From Heloderma charlesbogerti (lineage: Eukaryota; Chordata; Lepidosauria; Squamata; Helodermatidae), in contig JANEZZ010002765.1 of the NCBI GenBank assembly GCA_026122225.1, positions 494,729-558,728 of the forward strand: DNA of 64,000 nucleotides. Reading direction: 5' to 3'. Below the pieces are notes generated by a model. The model searched no databases and was not told the DNA's origin. It was given only the letters and a program-made list of their open reading frames with translations. Shown in pieces: positions 10,390 to 38,300 of this stretch (its first letter is position 1; every line of letters begins with the position of its first letter). Position numbers and translations under genes: made by a program.

Positions 10390-12873
10390 AAAAAAGGCAT
10401 AATTAAGGTCGCCTTGCAGACAATTTGGGGTGGCAGGTATTACCCAAGGAAACGTATTACACCCCAGCAGATCTTTGGGGTGTATACACCTTGTTATACC
10501 TCCAACACCATGTCTCTCCCTGCACCCCAATTTTATAGCATAAAATGCACAATGACAAGTTTCAACAATGGCTATTAGAAGCTATTACTGAGCCTCTCCT
10601 TTAAACAGAACTTTTCTGTTCAAAGGATCAGTTACTCCCCTTCTGTAGACACTCTTAAGAGTGCAGCACCAAGTTTCTAACCAGAAACTATAATATTAGG
10701 AAATAACTCCATACATTTTAGCCTTGCAACGGGACTGAGCAAGAAGCCAACTCTTCTTGCTTCTCAAGAAGCACTTTCTTGCACATCATTGACAAATGCT
10801 CTGAAGAATCTCTGCTAGCTACTCAGTTAAGCCTCTCTGGGTTAAAGCCAAAATTGCTTTCTGCAGAATAGTAGGCAGGTGGTTTTCTGCGTTGAGGTGG
10901 CAGGGGCTCTAAAAAAAAGCAGCCTTTGAAAGCCCTTTCGCTCTCCTTGGAGGTCTGTCTCATTTATGTATCAAAGCCTCTAAAATACTTCCAACTGGGA
11001 TAAGGAGAGAAGGGAAATGGGCTTTCTGAATTATCAAAAGTTGATTTTTTCGATAAAATCATTCTACCTTATAAACACTTTGCGGATGTTTTTCTAATGC
11101 TAGCCTGTCTCTAGCTAGTTCACTATTCACAAAGATAATGGTATCCTCCTCCATAACATGTACCATGACAATACATTGCTACTGGTAACTTCAGTGGCTG
11201 TTATTTCAGATATTATTAGGAGCCACCAATTCAGCACTTTTATCTTTAACATAGAAAATAAGCAGCATTTCACTCTCGGGTCACTATCCAGTACTTGGGG
11301 GGGGGGGGGATCCAGGAGGAGAAATTCCAAATAACTTTTCACTATAGAAAATATAAGCAGTATTGCAACATATACAAAACTCATTATAAGACTGATATTG
11401 CTGTGTACATTTGCTAAGATACTGTTTGGGTGAGGGAAAAAACCCTCTGTACCCCCCTAAACATTATACCTTGCATTACTGTATGCGAAACCAACACATC
11501 CTAAAAGCCTTGCTAAGCCATTGGAACTATGAGCCAAATCACATGCAAGAGTGTGTGCTGCGTATACGCCAGTGTTTGCAGGAGTACAATACCATATGCT
11601 GTATGAAATGGAGGCAATTGTTTGTAGACATATAGGAAACCCCAAGGCTTCCTGGTGTCTGTGCCTCCACTTTGCACTTTATGGTGTCTACGGCTGCAAA
11701 CCTATTTGTTACATAGAAGATGAATTGGCTCCAAGGTTCCCACAGAAGAATTATCCTGGCTTAAATCAGTTGCATGAAATGCAAAGACTGAATTTTGTTG
11801 AACCACATGCCAGGGAGGAAGTGTCCTTACATAGTTTGAGTCAAAGAAATAGGAGAAAAGCTGCTGCTGCTGCTGCTGCTGCCTGAAAATGGAGGTGAAT
11901 GTAGGGTGGTACATTTTCCTTTAGGTGCAGTGAGCGGACTGCCTATCAGCACCAAGGCCCTCACTTCACTTCGAATAATGGAGAAAAGTATTCTCTCTGC
12001 CCCCCGACAGGCCAGAGTGTAAACAGTGTCTATCCAAACGTTGAAGCTAATTGTTCCATCTAACTGACTGCATAGCCTTTACTTGCTGGATTGTCTGTTT
12101 ATGAAACCACAGAATACAAATTCATACACTTTCATTACAGTCTCTAGAAATTCAATGGTAAGTACTGATGCCGACCTCAGAGATGCATACTAAGTTGCCA
12201 AACTTTCATGAACAGTGGCACATACTGTCACAGTGCTCATGGAGAACTAGGAGCCCCTCTTGAGCCGTGGGGGGTGGGAAAGCCTAAAGAACACTTCCAT
12301 GGTGTGAACAACAGGAAGCATCTGGACAATTTCACTGGAAAGAGGCCAATGCAGGTAACGACTGAAATTTGCAGAGATAAGGTTCTCTCATGCTCCAAAT
12401 CCATTAGAATAAGAGATAAAGGACTAAATATTTTTGCAAGATAACAACAATCAGGACATTGAGGAAATGTTTTTAACCAACAGCTTCAAACTTGGGCCCA
12501 AGAATGCCTGAAACAGAGGAGATACAAGGTACAACAGAGGGATAAAAATTCATTCAGAAGGGCAAGAAAAAAGTAACATCAAAATATATTTTAAAACCAG
12601 AATTTCAATGTGGTACTTTTGTTAAAACACCTCACATCTCTCGACTGTTGGAGCCTAACTGCTCCAAATAGAGCACCAGTTGTGTCCTGAATAACGAAAT
12701 ATCTGTTGCCATCTTCTGATCTGTCCCAGAATCACCTCACTATTGGTAAAAAATAGAGGTTTCAGTGGTCACTCCAACACCCCTCAGCTTTGTTCTACAA
12801 TGACCAGAAGAAAAGACTGCAGTTTACAGCACTGATTTCATTCATCTGCAGCAAAGTCCATTTGCTTCCTGTT
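10390..12873. other. 3' flank / likely 3' UTR side of DNAJB11
   Basis: This repeat-poor 2.5 kb lies beyond the DNAJB11 stop codon. It probably contains its 3' UTR, but I could not settle on a polyadenylation signal. Two simple tracts are present: 13 G at 11297-11309 and (GCT)n at 11860-11882. No other gene is recognised. Confidence 0.45.
11860..11882. repeat. GCT/AGC trinucleotide microsatellite
   Basis: Seven and two-thirds GCT units. It makes an alanine run at the end of a short plus-strand frame and a glutamine run on the minus strand. Neither frame has support as a gene. If transcribed with DNAJB11 it would be a CAG... AGC repeat in the 3' UTR. Confidence 0.8.
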
Positions 12874-28049
<15,176 letters not shown>

Positions 28050-28141
28050 GGCGGGGGTCTCGTCGAGCAGGTTCCGCACCCCCACCTCACTCACTCGCCG
28101 GTAACCATAGGCACGAAAGAGAACCCGGTGAAGGAAAGCGA

Positions 28142-28234
28142 CCAATCCGCACCCGGCACAGCATACTCCCCTCGCTCGCCGCTGGCCAACCACAATTGCA
28201 CACTTCACCCGCGACCCGGCTCGATCCGGCCAAT
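28142..28234. promoter_or_regulatory. CCAAT boxes upstream of DNAJB11
   Basis: CCAAT occurs at 28142-28146 and 28230-28234 on the plus strand, about 95 and 185 bases upstream of the DNAJB11 start codon. ER-stress elements consist of CCAAT-N9-CCACG; neither copy has an exact CCACG partner at that spacing, so NF-Y binding is likely but a full ERSE is not shown. Confidence 0.5.
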
Positions 28235-28333
28235 CAAACGTTGCTACATCAATACAGCGGGACGCGCAAGGCAGCGCCTCGTTGTAGTCCGTGTCCAACC
28301 GTTGCGCCGTGGTTGGACCGTGGGGCGCCGTGG

Positions 28334-28341
28334 TGACGTCA
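28334..28341. promoter_or_regulatory. CRE/UPRE-like palindrome TGACGTCA
   Basis: A perfect TGACGTCA, binding core of CREB/ATF factors, sits between the DNAJB11 start and a candidate TBCCD1 exon 1. DNAJB11 is an unfolded-protein-response target in mammals, and ATF6/XBP1 bind related TGACGT sites. Confidence 0.55.
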
Positions 28342-28504
28342 CGAGTGATTTTTTTTCTAAAGGGGAGGAGCATTATCTTCCTCTTTTCTCCTCCGTCGAC
28401 TTGGCAAACGTTTTGTAAGTTTGTGTTCCCTCTGCGGCTCCTGATGCGTTCTTATCAACAGGATGACTTTAAAAATATGTTAATCCAAAGAAAAGTCGAG
28501 TCCA

Positions 28505-28635
28505 GGGTTGGACAGCTTCCGGCCCTCCAGGTTTTTTATGGCCTACAACTCCCATCCGCCTTAGCTAGCACAGGCTATGGTGAGGAATTATGGGAGTTGT
28601 AGGCCAGAAGATCTTGAGGGCTACAAGTTGTCCCC
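28505..28635. repeat. hAT-type foldback MITE
   Basis: atggcctacaactcccatcc mirrors tgggagttgtaggccag. It splits the CpG-rich region in two. Confidence 0.75.
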
Positions 28636-29384
28636 CATGATCAAGATGAATGACCGTCAAAGCACCCATCACCCCTGGCCATGCTGGCTGCGACTGGTGG
28701 GAGTTGGAGTCCCACAACATCTGAGGGGGCTACAGTGACAGCCCAGTCCTATCCCTGTCTACTCATAGGCAACGAGACTTACTTCCCCGTAAATGTGCAA
28801 GAGACTGCAGGTCACCGGGAAGGAGGATTTCCACGTCGGACTACGCCGTGCCTTCGCTTTTAGAAATGGACCGTGGCCAGGCTGGGCTCGAACTGGGACG
28901 CCTTCTGGGAGCTTGCGGGCGGAAGACCCCCATGTCTGACCCCCATTTCCCTGGCGGGATTCCTCCCCCCCGGAGAGGGCGCTGTTGCGTCCTCCACGCG
29001 GTTATTTCGTCCAGCAGGAATGCGCGGAAATGATAGAAAAAGGACTCCGCGGAAGCGTTCAGAGTGCCGCGGGGCGGGGGCGCGTCGCGTCGCGCCTCAG
29101 CTGTTCACAACAACGGCCTGGTCGTTCTAGGCGAGCATCTCTTTTGAAGGTGCCCCGGGTGAGCGTGTTTCTCAGTGGCCGCGGCCTTAGTCAGACCGTG
29201 TGCGCAGGCGCAGCGGGCGGAGGCCGCGGGCATTTGAAAGCCGGTCCGCCGCCAGAGCGGGCGAGGAAGAGGCGCCGCTTGAGGCGCGCAGGTAACGGGA
29301 GGAGGGCGGACGCTGCCCGCCCCACCCCGAGGCGGGGTTGACGGGCGACGCTTCATCCCGCTAGAGCCGAAGGGTGAAGTCCAA

Positions 29385-29505
29385 CATAAGTGCTCCTGAG
29401 AGTAGACCCATTGAAGTGAGCGGAACTCAAGTAAGTCATGACTAATTTACGCCCCATTCATTTCCGTGGGTCTATTCTAAGTAGCACTTATGTTGGATTA
29501 CACTC
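29385..29505. repeat. short interspersed foldback repeat
   Basis: tccaacataagtgctcctgagagtagacc mirrors ggtctattctaagtagcacttatgttgga about a centre near 29445. The arms pair over more than 25 bases with few mismatches. Confidence 0.75.
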
Positions 29506-29599
29506 AGAGTCTCCCCGCTTCTCCTCCCAGAAGTTTGGTAGCATCCTGGAGGACCCCCGGCCCTAATAAACAGGCGCTGAGTGCTTAACAGGCGCTTCC

Positions 29600-29712
29600 C
29601 CAACCTGGTGCTTTCCAAATGTTTTGGGCTACAACTCCCAGCATTACTGACCATTGGCCATTCTGGCTGGGCCTGATGGGAGTTGAAGTCACTGGCCCTA
29701 GGCATGCTGGCT
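29600..29712. repeat. hAT-type foldback MITE
   Basis: ggctacaactcccagcat and tgggagttgaagtcac are mirrored arms about the centre ccattggccattctggctgg. Confidence 0.7.
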
Positions 29713-29714
29713 TT

Positions 29715-29880
29715 ACATTGCCGGCAGAGGCAGTATGTCTTCCAATATCAGTTGCTGGGGAACATGGGAGGGAGGGTGTGGACTTCCCATGGGCATCTGG
29801 CTGGCCACTGTGGGAACAGAAGGGTGGCCTAGGTAGGCCTTTGGTTTCATCCAGCATTCCTCTTCTTATGCTATGGTCAA
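29715..29880 (+). mobile_element. CR1/L3-like LINE 3' end fragment
   Basis: gttgctggggaacatgggaggg, tctggctggccactgtggga and catccagcattcctcttctta mark the last 150 bases of the CR1 family. Confidence 0.7.
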
Positions 29881-29944
29881 TATGAACACTAATTGCTCTC
29901 GTGGATCACATCAGAGGTCCATATGGTTCTACACTGTATTGCAG

Positions 29945-30084
29945 CCTCCCCCATCCTGGTGCCCTTCTGTTGTTTTGAAATACAACTCCCAGCATTCCTG
30001 ACCATTGGCCATGCTGGCTCATACTGATGGGAGCTGAAGTCCAAAACATCTGGAAGGCGCCAGGTTGGGGAAGGCTGGCTTAAC
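29945..30084. repeat. hAT-type foldback MITE
   Basis: ctcccccatcctggtgccc mirrors ggcgccaggttggggaagg, with inner arms atacaactcccagcattcc and gatgggagctgaagtcc. The L2-like LINE begins right at its right end. Confidence 0.75.
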
Positions 30085-32975
30085 AGATGACATGATCCTG
30101 GATGAGGGTGCAGACCTGGCATGTATTACGGAGACCTGACTGGCCGAGGCTGCTGCTCCAACCCTTGCAGCCATGTGTCCAGCCGGATTTTCATGTGCAC
30201 AGCAGCCGAGGGCTGGGGATCGGGGAGGGGGAGTGGCTGTTATCTACCGAGAGTCCTTGGTCTTCACCAGACCCCCTCTCCGGGAGACCAAGGTTGCTGA
30301 GTGCATGTACTGGAGGTTGGGCCCGAAGGGCAGTTTGGGGATTCTGCTCATGTACCGTCAACCCGCTGCACGACTGACTCCCTGGCCGAGGTGCTTGAGG
30401 TGGTCTCTGATGTGCGTGTACAGTCCCCTAACTTACTGGTGTTGGGGGACTTCAACGTACATTCAGAGGCCATCCTCACAGGAGCACCTCGGGACTTCAT
30501 GGAGACCATGGCCTCCTGGGAGCTGCACCATATTCTAACTGGGCCCACCCATGTAGCTGGTCATGCACTAGACCTTGTGTTTGTTTCTGGAGAAGCGGGG
30601 AGTGATCTGGAAGTCGGGGGTATATCCACCACCCCCTTGTCATGGTCAGATCACTATCTGGTGACGTTGGACTTCTCGGTTCCACAACCCCTCCGCAGGG
30701 GTGGAGGACCCATTAAAATGGTCCGCCCCAGGCTTCTTATGGATCCAAATGGATTCCTGAACGCACTTGGGGATTCTCTGGGGCACGCCAACGGCCACTC
30801 GGTCGAGACCCTGGTGGGTGGCTGGAATGCCGCAATCACTGGGGCATTAGATCAGGTGGCTCCGAAACGCCCTCTCCCCCTGAACAGGGCTCGGACTGCA
30901 CCATGGTTCAGTCCGTGGTTATGAGCTCTGAAACAGGAAGTGAGACGGCTAGAGCACCGGTGGCGGAAGTCTCACTCCAAAGACAATCAGACACGGGCTA
31001 GAGCTGTATCTTCAGCCTATCACGTGGCGGTGAAGGCAGCAAAAAAGGAATATTATGCTGCCTCCATCACGTCTGCAGAGTGCTGTCCCTGGAGGTTGTT
31101 CCAAGTGGTCCGGAGCCTGGTCGGTCCTGTGGCTCCGGAACCACTGGAGCATTCTAAGGCCGCCTGTGAGGCCTTGGCGAGGCACTTTGCAGATAAAATT
31201 GATCAGATTAGGTGTGTTACTCTGCACGCTGTGGATACAGTTAGTGAGCGAGAGGCGGCCTGTGGCAAACCGGTTTTGTGGGATCGGTTCCAGCTTCTTC
31301 CTCCTGATGAAGTGGACAAGGTGCTTTCATCGGTACGGCCGACCACCTGCTTACTTGTTCCTTGCCCATCGTGGCTCATTATGGGCTGCAGAGAGAGACT
31401 GGGTGAGGGGATCAAGGTGGTGGTGAACACCTCCCTTGAGGAGGGAGTGATACCGTCAGCCCTCAAGGAGGTAGTGATAAGACCGCTCTTAAAGAAGCCC
31501 TCCTTGGATCCTCAAGTTCTGAACAACTTTCGCCCAGTCTCAAATCTGCCATTTTTGGGCAAGGTGATTGAGCGGGTGGTGGCGGTGCAGTTGAAGGCAC
31601 ACTTGGAAGAAACTGATTATCTAGACCCATTTCAGTCGGGCTTCAGGCCTGGGCATGGGACAGAAACGGCCTTGGTCGCCTTGGTAGATGATATGAGGAG
31701 GGCTCTGGATAGGGGTGAATGCTCCTTCCTTGTTCTCCTTGACCTCTCAGTGGCTTTCGATACTGTTGACCACGGTATCCTCCTGGACTGCCTGGAGGGG
31801 TTGGGCACCGTATTGCGGTGGTTCCGGTCCTTCCTCTCTGGCAGGTACCAGAGGGTAGCACTGGGAGACGAGGTTTCGGACCCGTGGCCACTTACTTGTG
31901 GGGTGCCACAGGGTTCCATCCTCTCCCAGATGCTATTTAACATCTATGTGAAGCCACTGGGGGCTATCATCAGGAGGTTTGGGGTGCAGTGTCATCAATA
32001 TGCGGATGACACGCAGCTCTACCTCTCATTCAAATCTTCACCAAGGTTGGCCGTAGAATCCCTGTCCAAATGTCTGGAGACGGTGAGTGGCTGGATGGGG
32101 AGGAATAAGCTGAAGCTGAACCCTGACAAGACCGAGGTAGTTTTGGTGGGAGACAAGAGGAGGCTAGGGGATGTTGACCTGGTGTTGAATGGGGTACTGC
32201 TACCCTTGAAAGACCAGGTCCGCAGCCTGGGGGTCATTTTGGACTCCCAGCTGTCCATGGAGGCTCAGGTGTCAGCTGTGAGCTGGACAGCGCTGTATCA
32301 ACTCCATCTGATATGGCAGCTGCGCCCCTTCCTTCCCGACCATCTACTCCCATCGGTAGTACATGCCCTGGTCTCCTCTTGTTTAGACTACTGTAATGCG
32401 CTGTACGTGGGGTTACCCTTGAAGACGGTTTGGAAGCTGCAGCTGGTACAGAACGCGGCGGCTCACCTGATTAAAGGCAGCCGCCGGCGAGATCACATCA
32501 CTCCAGTGCTGAAGGAGTAGCACTGGTTACCAGTTGTTTTCCGGGCCAAATTCAAGGTGTTGGTTTTGACCTTTAAAACCCTATATGGTTCCGGCCCAGC
32601 CTATCTTAAGGAGCTCCTCCAGCAGCACCGGACAGGCCGCTTAACAAGATCAGCCTCGGATGGCCTTCTCTCTGTCCCATCAGCCAGGACAGCTAGACTG
32701 GTGGGGACGAGGGTGAGGGCCTTTTCTGTAGTGGCCCCCACTCTGTGGAACTCCCTCCCTAGGGAACTCCATCATGCCCCCTCTTTAATGAGCTTCCGTC
32801 GTGCATTAAAAACGTGGTTGTTCAGGCAGGCATTTGGGGTGGGTTAGGGTATTTTAGGTAATGTTTTTATTGTAGAATTTTATTGTTTTAAACTGTTTTA
32901 TTATGTTGTACATCGCCCGGGGTGGCTGGGTGACCAGCCAGATGGGCGATTAATAAATTTAATAATAAATAAATA
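30085..32975 (+). mobile_element. L2-like LINE, long and little-decayed copy
   Basis: This 2.9 kb element holds endonuclease and reverse transcriptase in one ORF2-like region and a 3' UTR ending atcgcccggggtggctggg, then gggcgattaataaatttaat and (AAAT)n. The 5' end is truncated within the endonuclease. It lies between the CpG-rich block and TBCCD1 coding exon 1, in the sense direction of TBCCD1. Other L2-like fragments in the window derive from the same or a close family. Confidence 0.9.
30110..32847 (+). pseudogene. L2-like LINE ORF2 (endonuclease-reverse transcriptase)
   Basis: The N-terminal part reads in the frame containing 30173 (CITET and GGVAVIYRES, apurinic endonuclease motifs). It moves to the frame of 30301 near 30340, so there is one frameshift. 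From there a single frame runs to 32847. Endonuclease motifs are LVLGDFNVH and SDHYLVTLDF. RT motifs are FRPVSNLPFLGKVIERVV, QSGFRPGHGTETAL, LLDLSVAFDTVDH, GVPQGSIL and catalytic QYADDTQLY, intact. Only two in-frame stops occur: TGA at 30922-30924 and TAG at 32518-32520. The end carries LVLTFKTLYGSGPAYLKELL and WNSLPREL. A recently active copy, now disabled. Confidence 0.88.
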
Positions 32976-34199
32976 AATAAAGAGATGCTTGGCAGAACAA
33001 AATACCACGGATGCAGCTTTCTATTTGCTGCCTCTTACCTTCCTTGCTGGGGAAAACCTTGGGTGTGATGCTTTTACTAAGGGCACAAACTTTCCGTCTG
33101 GTGGAGCAAGGCATTGCAGCTTTGCTGCCCTACTCCTTCCTTTCTCCCATCCCCTCAAAAAGCTTTAGGGTATGGACTTCCAAGTACCCATGGAGGGTGG
33201 ACACCCATCATCCGACTCTGCTGTGCCAGTGTATTTAATCCCCAAGCTCTGGGCCTTTGCTAGGTTGCCTTTCTTTGCAGGTCAGATGAACCTTTGGTAT
33301 GCGTTTCCTATGTCAAATGAGGGAGCGGTGGGCTGTATCAAACAAACCTCTCTCCCTATGCCAGGGGCTTTCAGTCTAATCCCCCTATGCCTTCAGGAGC
33401 TTTCATTCTAGTCCCCAGCATGATTCTGATGCAAGGGACCATTTCTCATTTATGCTCCTTAGCTGCTTTCTCGTGATGCAAGCTGTAAAGTACGCTTTAA
33501 CACTGCCTCCTGTCAGTTTGAACAGCAGCTGAATGAGTGAGTACATTGTATGTATTAAAAACAGTTGTTTGCAACTCAGAGCAATGTACAAAGTAAAATA
33601 ATAAATATAAACTCGAGCAAGACACAAATCTCAGCAGGTAATTAAAAATCCAGCAGGAAACAACTAAAAGGTCTGGGCAAATAATTTTTTTCACCTGAAA
33701 GTAAAATAAAAATAGCACCAGGTAAATCTCTCTAGGAAAGGTGTGAAAGGGCACAGCTGGAAAGGCCTTGGCTCCTGTCACTACCTGCCTTAACCATGGC
33801 GTATTTCATTGGAGCTGAGAGAGTGCAGGGTGCTTGGCAAAGTCTGGGGTGGGGGAATAGGCTTGTAGAAACCAGCAGTAGGTATCAGCATATGCAGCAC
33901 CAAGGAATGGAGACTAGGCCTCAGAGTTTTTACCACTGAATAGCCTCAAATTGTGCCTTTTGCCTTCCTCATGGGGACATTTACAAGAATGAACATTCTT
34001 GGGCTGTTGATTCAGACTTCTTACCGGTCCCAGGTTCAGAGTCTAGGAGCTTGTTCTTCCTCAGAGACTGTCCACATTCAGGCCATAACACCTTCTGTGC
34101 ATGTGATTCTGGCTCAAGGAGAGATCACAATGTAGAATGAGTCACTTTGTTATTATTTATTTGAAGTATTTTTATGCTGCTCCTCAGCCAAAAAGGCTC
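32976..34199. other. anonymous sequence with an L2-like end
   Basis: About 33550-33800 resembles a reversed L2-like 3' end: cagagcaatgtacaaagtaaaataataaat, then caccaggtaaatctctctagg and a ggcacagctggaaaggcc region. The remainder shows no recognisable gene or repeat. Confidence 0.4.
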
Positions 34200-34890
34200 C
34201 CAGAGTGGCTTAAGAACATAAGAAGAGCCATGCTGGATCAGACCAAGGGTCCATCTAGTCCAGCATTGTGTTCACACAGTGGCCAACAAGCTGTTGACTG
34301 GGAACCCACAAGCAGGGCATGAGTGCAACAGCACCCTCCCACCCATGTTCCCCAGCAGCTGGTGTACATAGGCTCACTGCCTCTGGTACTGGAGGTAGCA
34401 CATAGGTCTCAGGACTAGTAGCCATCGATAGCCTTTTCCTCCAGGAATTTGTCCAACCCCGTTTTAGTCATCCAAACTGGTGGCCATCACTACTTCCTGT
34501 GGTAGCGAATTCCATAGTTCAACTGTGTGCTACGTGAAGAAGTACTTCCTTTTATCTGTCCTGAATCTCCCACCAATCGGCTTCATAGGATGACCCCGGG
34601 TTGTAGTATTTTGAGAGAGGGAGAAAAATGTCTCCACATTCTCCATACCATGCATAATTTTGTAGACCTCTGTCATGTCCCCCTTTACCCTCCTTTTTTC
34701 CAAGCTAAACAATCCCAGCTGTTGTAACCTTCTCTCATAGGGGAGATGGTCCATCCCCTTGATCATTTAAGTTGCCCTTTTCTGCACTTTTTCCAGTAGT
34801 ATAATGTATTTTTTTAGATTTGGTAACCAGAACTGGACACAGTATTCCAAGTGTGGCTGCACCAAACAACAGTTAGAATTTTCCTCTTAC
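34200..34890 (-). mobile_element. CR1/L3-like LINE 3' end, reverse
   Basis: It begins aagaacataagaagagccatgctggatcag, the reverse of the family's 3' terminus. It continues through the 3' UTR to a minus-strand coding end (34766-34530) with LFSLEKRRVKGDM and RFRTDKRKYFF. This is the longest copy of the family here. Confidence 0.88.
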
Positions 34891-35391
34891 ATACTTAATC
34901 TTTTCCCCCATTTCCATGAGCCAAGACATGGGAAAATTGGAGTGAGTAGCTGAGGTGAATAAAGGAATGAGTTGGCCCAAGCCTCTGTGGTTCATACTGA
35001 GAAACAGTGGGATTAAAGAGCTAATGTTGCTGGCTGTTGAGCTTTGGCTCAATTCAAAATACAGCTCCTAAAAATTAGTTGCCCACCAGGGCTATTTGGA
35101 TCCAGTGGCTGGCAGGACTCACCAAAACATCTTTTGAAGTTAAACGTCCAAATATTAATTTCCCTGCTGTGTAGAATGCACTTATGTGTATATTTTAGTA
35201 CCACAAATATTTAAATATAAGATATCAGTCAGCAGAAAGACATAAAGGACGGGAGGAAAATAGACCATTGATACCTGTTTGTGCCTTCATTGCAGAAAGG
35301 TGTAGAAATGCAGTATTTTGCTAATGGCTTGACAAACTTCTTTTTTCATTTTCTCTCAAATACAGATGTGAGAGTCTTGTGGCCAGCTAAA

Positions 35392-38300
35392 ATGGATCAA
35401 CCCACAGTCAGTCTGTGGGTGAAGATGGAACCTTTCATAGTGGGAGCCTTGCAAATCCCACCTCCCTCCAAGTTTAGCATGCATTATCTCCGGAAGATGT
35501 CAACTTATGTCCGGATGCGTTCTAGTGAAGGCTATTATCCGTACCTTTCCTGGCCTATGTGGCGGCATATTGCTTGTGGGAAGCTGCAGTTAGGCAAGGA
35601 TCTGGCTTGGCTATATTTTGAATTGTTTGGCAGTCTTATTGAACGGACCTCAGAGGAGCGACTGGAATGGGCAGAGGTGATATCCAGCTGTTCAACTGAG
35701 GAGGAGGCAGAGAAGCAAAGGAATAAGGCATGAAATTGCATTTTTAATATTATGGAATCTGGTGTATGCTCGTCATAGAAATCTTATTGGGCCTTGTTTT
35801 TGATGCACAGAACAACAGTTTATTCCCTTCTGTACCTTATAGTGTACTGCATGGGTTCACAGGAGCGGGGGGGACAATCTAACATGAGGTTAAGTATACT
35901 TAAGCCCATTGAAATTGGCTCTAGTTTTTAAAATAAAATTAAGCAATGGTTTGTCTGTGTCTTCCTCACTTCACTGTACTGGCTTGCTGCTGAATATCAC
36001 AACAATGTGATGAGGCTGCAAAAAAGGCAAGTGCTCTTTTGGGCTGTGTTAATAGAAGCATAGCTTCCAAACCCCGGGAAGTAGTAGTTCCCCTCTACTC
36101 AGCACTGGTTAGGCCTCATCTGGAGTACTGTGTCCAGTTCTGGGCACCACACTTCAAGAAGGATGCAGACAAACTGGATAGGGTTCAGAGGAGGGCAACC
36201 AAGATGATCAGGGGCCTGGAAACAAAGCCCTGTGAGGAGAGACTGAAAGAACTGGGCATGTTTAGCCTTGAGAAGAGAAGACTGAGGGGAGATATGATAG
36301 TGCTGTTCAAGTACTTGAAAGGTTGTCGCAGAGAGGAAGGCCAGGATCTCTTGGACATGGAATAATGGGCTCAAGTGACAGGAAGCCTGTCCTGCTGAAC
36401 ATCAGGACAGGAAGTGACAGGAAGCTTGTCCTGCTGCTGATTCCTGCTGAACATCAGGAAAAACTTCATGACTGTTAGAGCAATATGACAATGACCTAGG
36501 GAAGTAATGGGCTCTCCAGCACTGGAGGCATTCAAGATAAGGCTGGACAGCCACCTGTCAGGGATCCTTTGACAGATTCCTGCATTGAGCAGGGGGTTGG
36601 ACTCAATGGTCTTATAGGCCCCTTCCAACCCTACTCTTCTATGATTCTATGAATATAAAACAACTACCCCTGCTAAATAATATGGTACTTAATGTTCTCC
36701 TTTAAAAATCAATTTTTTGTCTGTCTCTCTCCTTAGTTATCTGTGGACACACTTCAATTCCTGCTGTTCCTTTATATTCAGCAACTAAACAAAGTTTCCT
36801 TGAGGACATCTCTACTTGGAGATGAGTGGCCAAATCCGAGATCTAAGTCTTACAGTCTGACAAGAGAATCCAGCAATCAGATTAAGGTATTGCTTTAAAC
36901 TGCTCTTTTTTCAAGTATCTCCCCCCCCCCCCCCGAAGCAGTGTGTAAGCTCTAGTTTGAAGGTAAGTGTAAAGAACCGGAGTAACTCTATGTTCCTTTT
37001 CTATATTGGGATATTAATATTTTATTGCATGGGATGGAGAGTGCTGGTTGGTAAGAGGCCTCTGAAGGGAGGATACTGCGACACCTGAAGGGGAGGCTGG
37101 GCCTGCTATATTTCAAAAGTATATAGCGTTGCTGTCCTGGAGGCCAGTTCTCTACAACAGTGGTCTCCAAATTTTTTGATTGTGCACCCCTATCAGTTAA
37201 ATTTTTTTGAGCACGCACCCCAAATATTTTATTTATTTCATTTCTGTACCGCCCAGTAGCCGAAGCTAGGCAGTTCACAAAAATTAAAATCACAAAGTGC
37301 AGCATAAAACAATATAAAATATAAAAGCTTAAAACCACAATATAACAGTACAACCAGAATAAAACCTAGTAGCACTGCAGAGATTTAAAATACAGATTTA
37401 AAACACCAGAGCTAAAAGATTAAGAAGCTAAAATGCTGGGAGAATAAAAAGGTCTTCACCTGGTACTGGAAGGAGAACAATGTAGGTGCCAGGCGAACCT
37501 CTCTAGGGAGCTTATTCCACAGCCGGGGGCCACAGCAGAAAAGGCCCTCCTCCTGGTAGCCAGCAGCCTCACTTTCTTTGGCAGGGGCTCCTGGAGAGGG
37601 ACCCCTGAGGATGGTCTTAAGAGTCCAGGCAGTCACATATGGGAGGAGGCAATCCTTCAGATAACCTGGCCCCAAGCTGTTTAGGGCTTTGAATGTTAAT
37701 ACCAGCACTTTGAATCAGGTCCAGAAATGGACTGGCAGGTAGTGCAGCTGGAAAAGGACTGGCGTAATGTGATCTCGTTGGCCAGTCCCTGTTAACATTC
37801 TTGCCACCCTGTTTTGGACTCGCTGGAGTTTCTGGACCGTTTTCAAAGACAGCCCCATGTATAACACGTTGCAGTAATCCAGACGAGAGGTTATCAGAGC
37901 ATGGATGTATACAAATATATATGTATATTTATTTATATATAAATGATATACATGTTAACACTGTACTAATATATTATGTACATTATAAAACATAAACAAT
38001 AGAAATTAAAAAGGATGAGATAAAGATGAAATAAACAGTTTTTTAAAAATAATTTATCTTATTAATGGTATAAAAAACCTTTTTGCTGTCACTAAAATAT
38101 TAATGTTTTTTAGTGAGAGCAATGTGATCGAATATGCTTCATTATTTTTGAAAATCATGCTTTAACACTTTGTGATATCAGCGATTCTAATGTCTGGTTC
38201 TAAGTGCAGTTTATTTCGATACTTGGTTTCAACAGCTGTCATAGCTGAAAAAGATACCTCACAATGATACGTAGATCCAAATAGAAGAAATGCATCATTG

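Noticed and set aside
11551..11886. 111-codon frame ending in polyalanine
   Set aside because: The alanines come from a GCT microsatellite and the rest resembles nothing known; it lies opposite the probable DNAJB11 3' UTR.
28050..28373. Upstream in-frame extension of DNAJB11 to an ATG at 28373
   Set aside because: The frame is open, but the extension would bury the signal peptide and has no counterpart in known ERdj3 proteins; the start at 28049 gives the exact family length.
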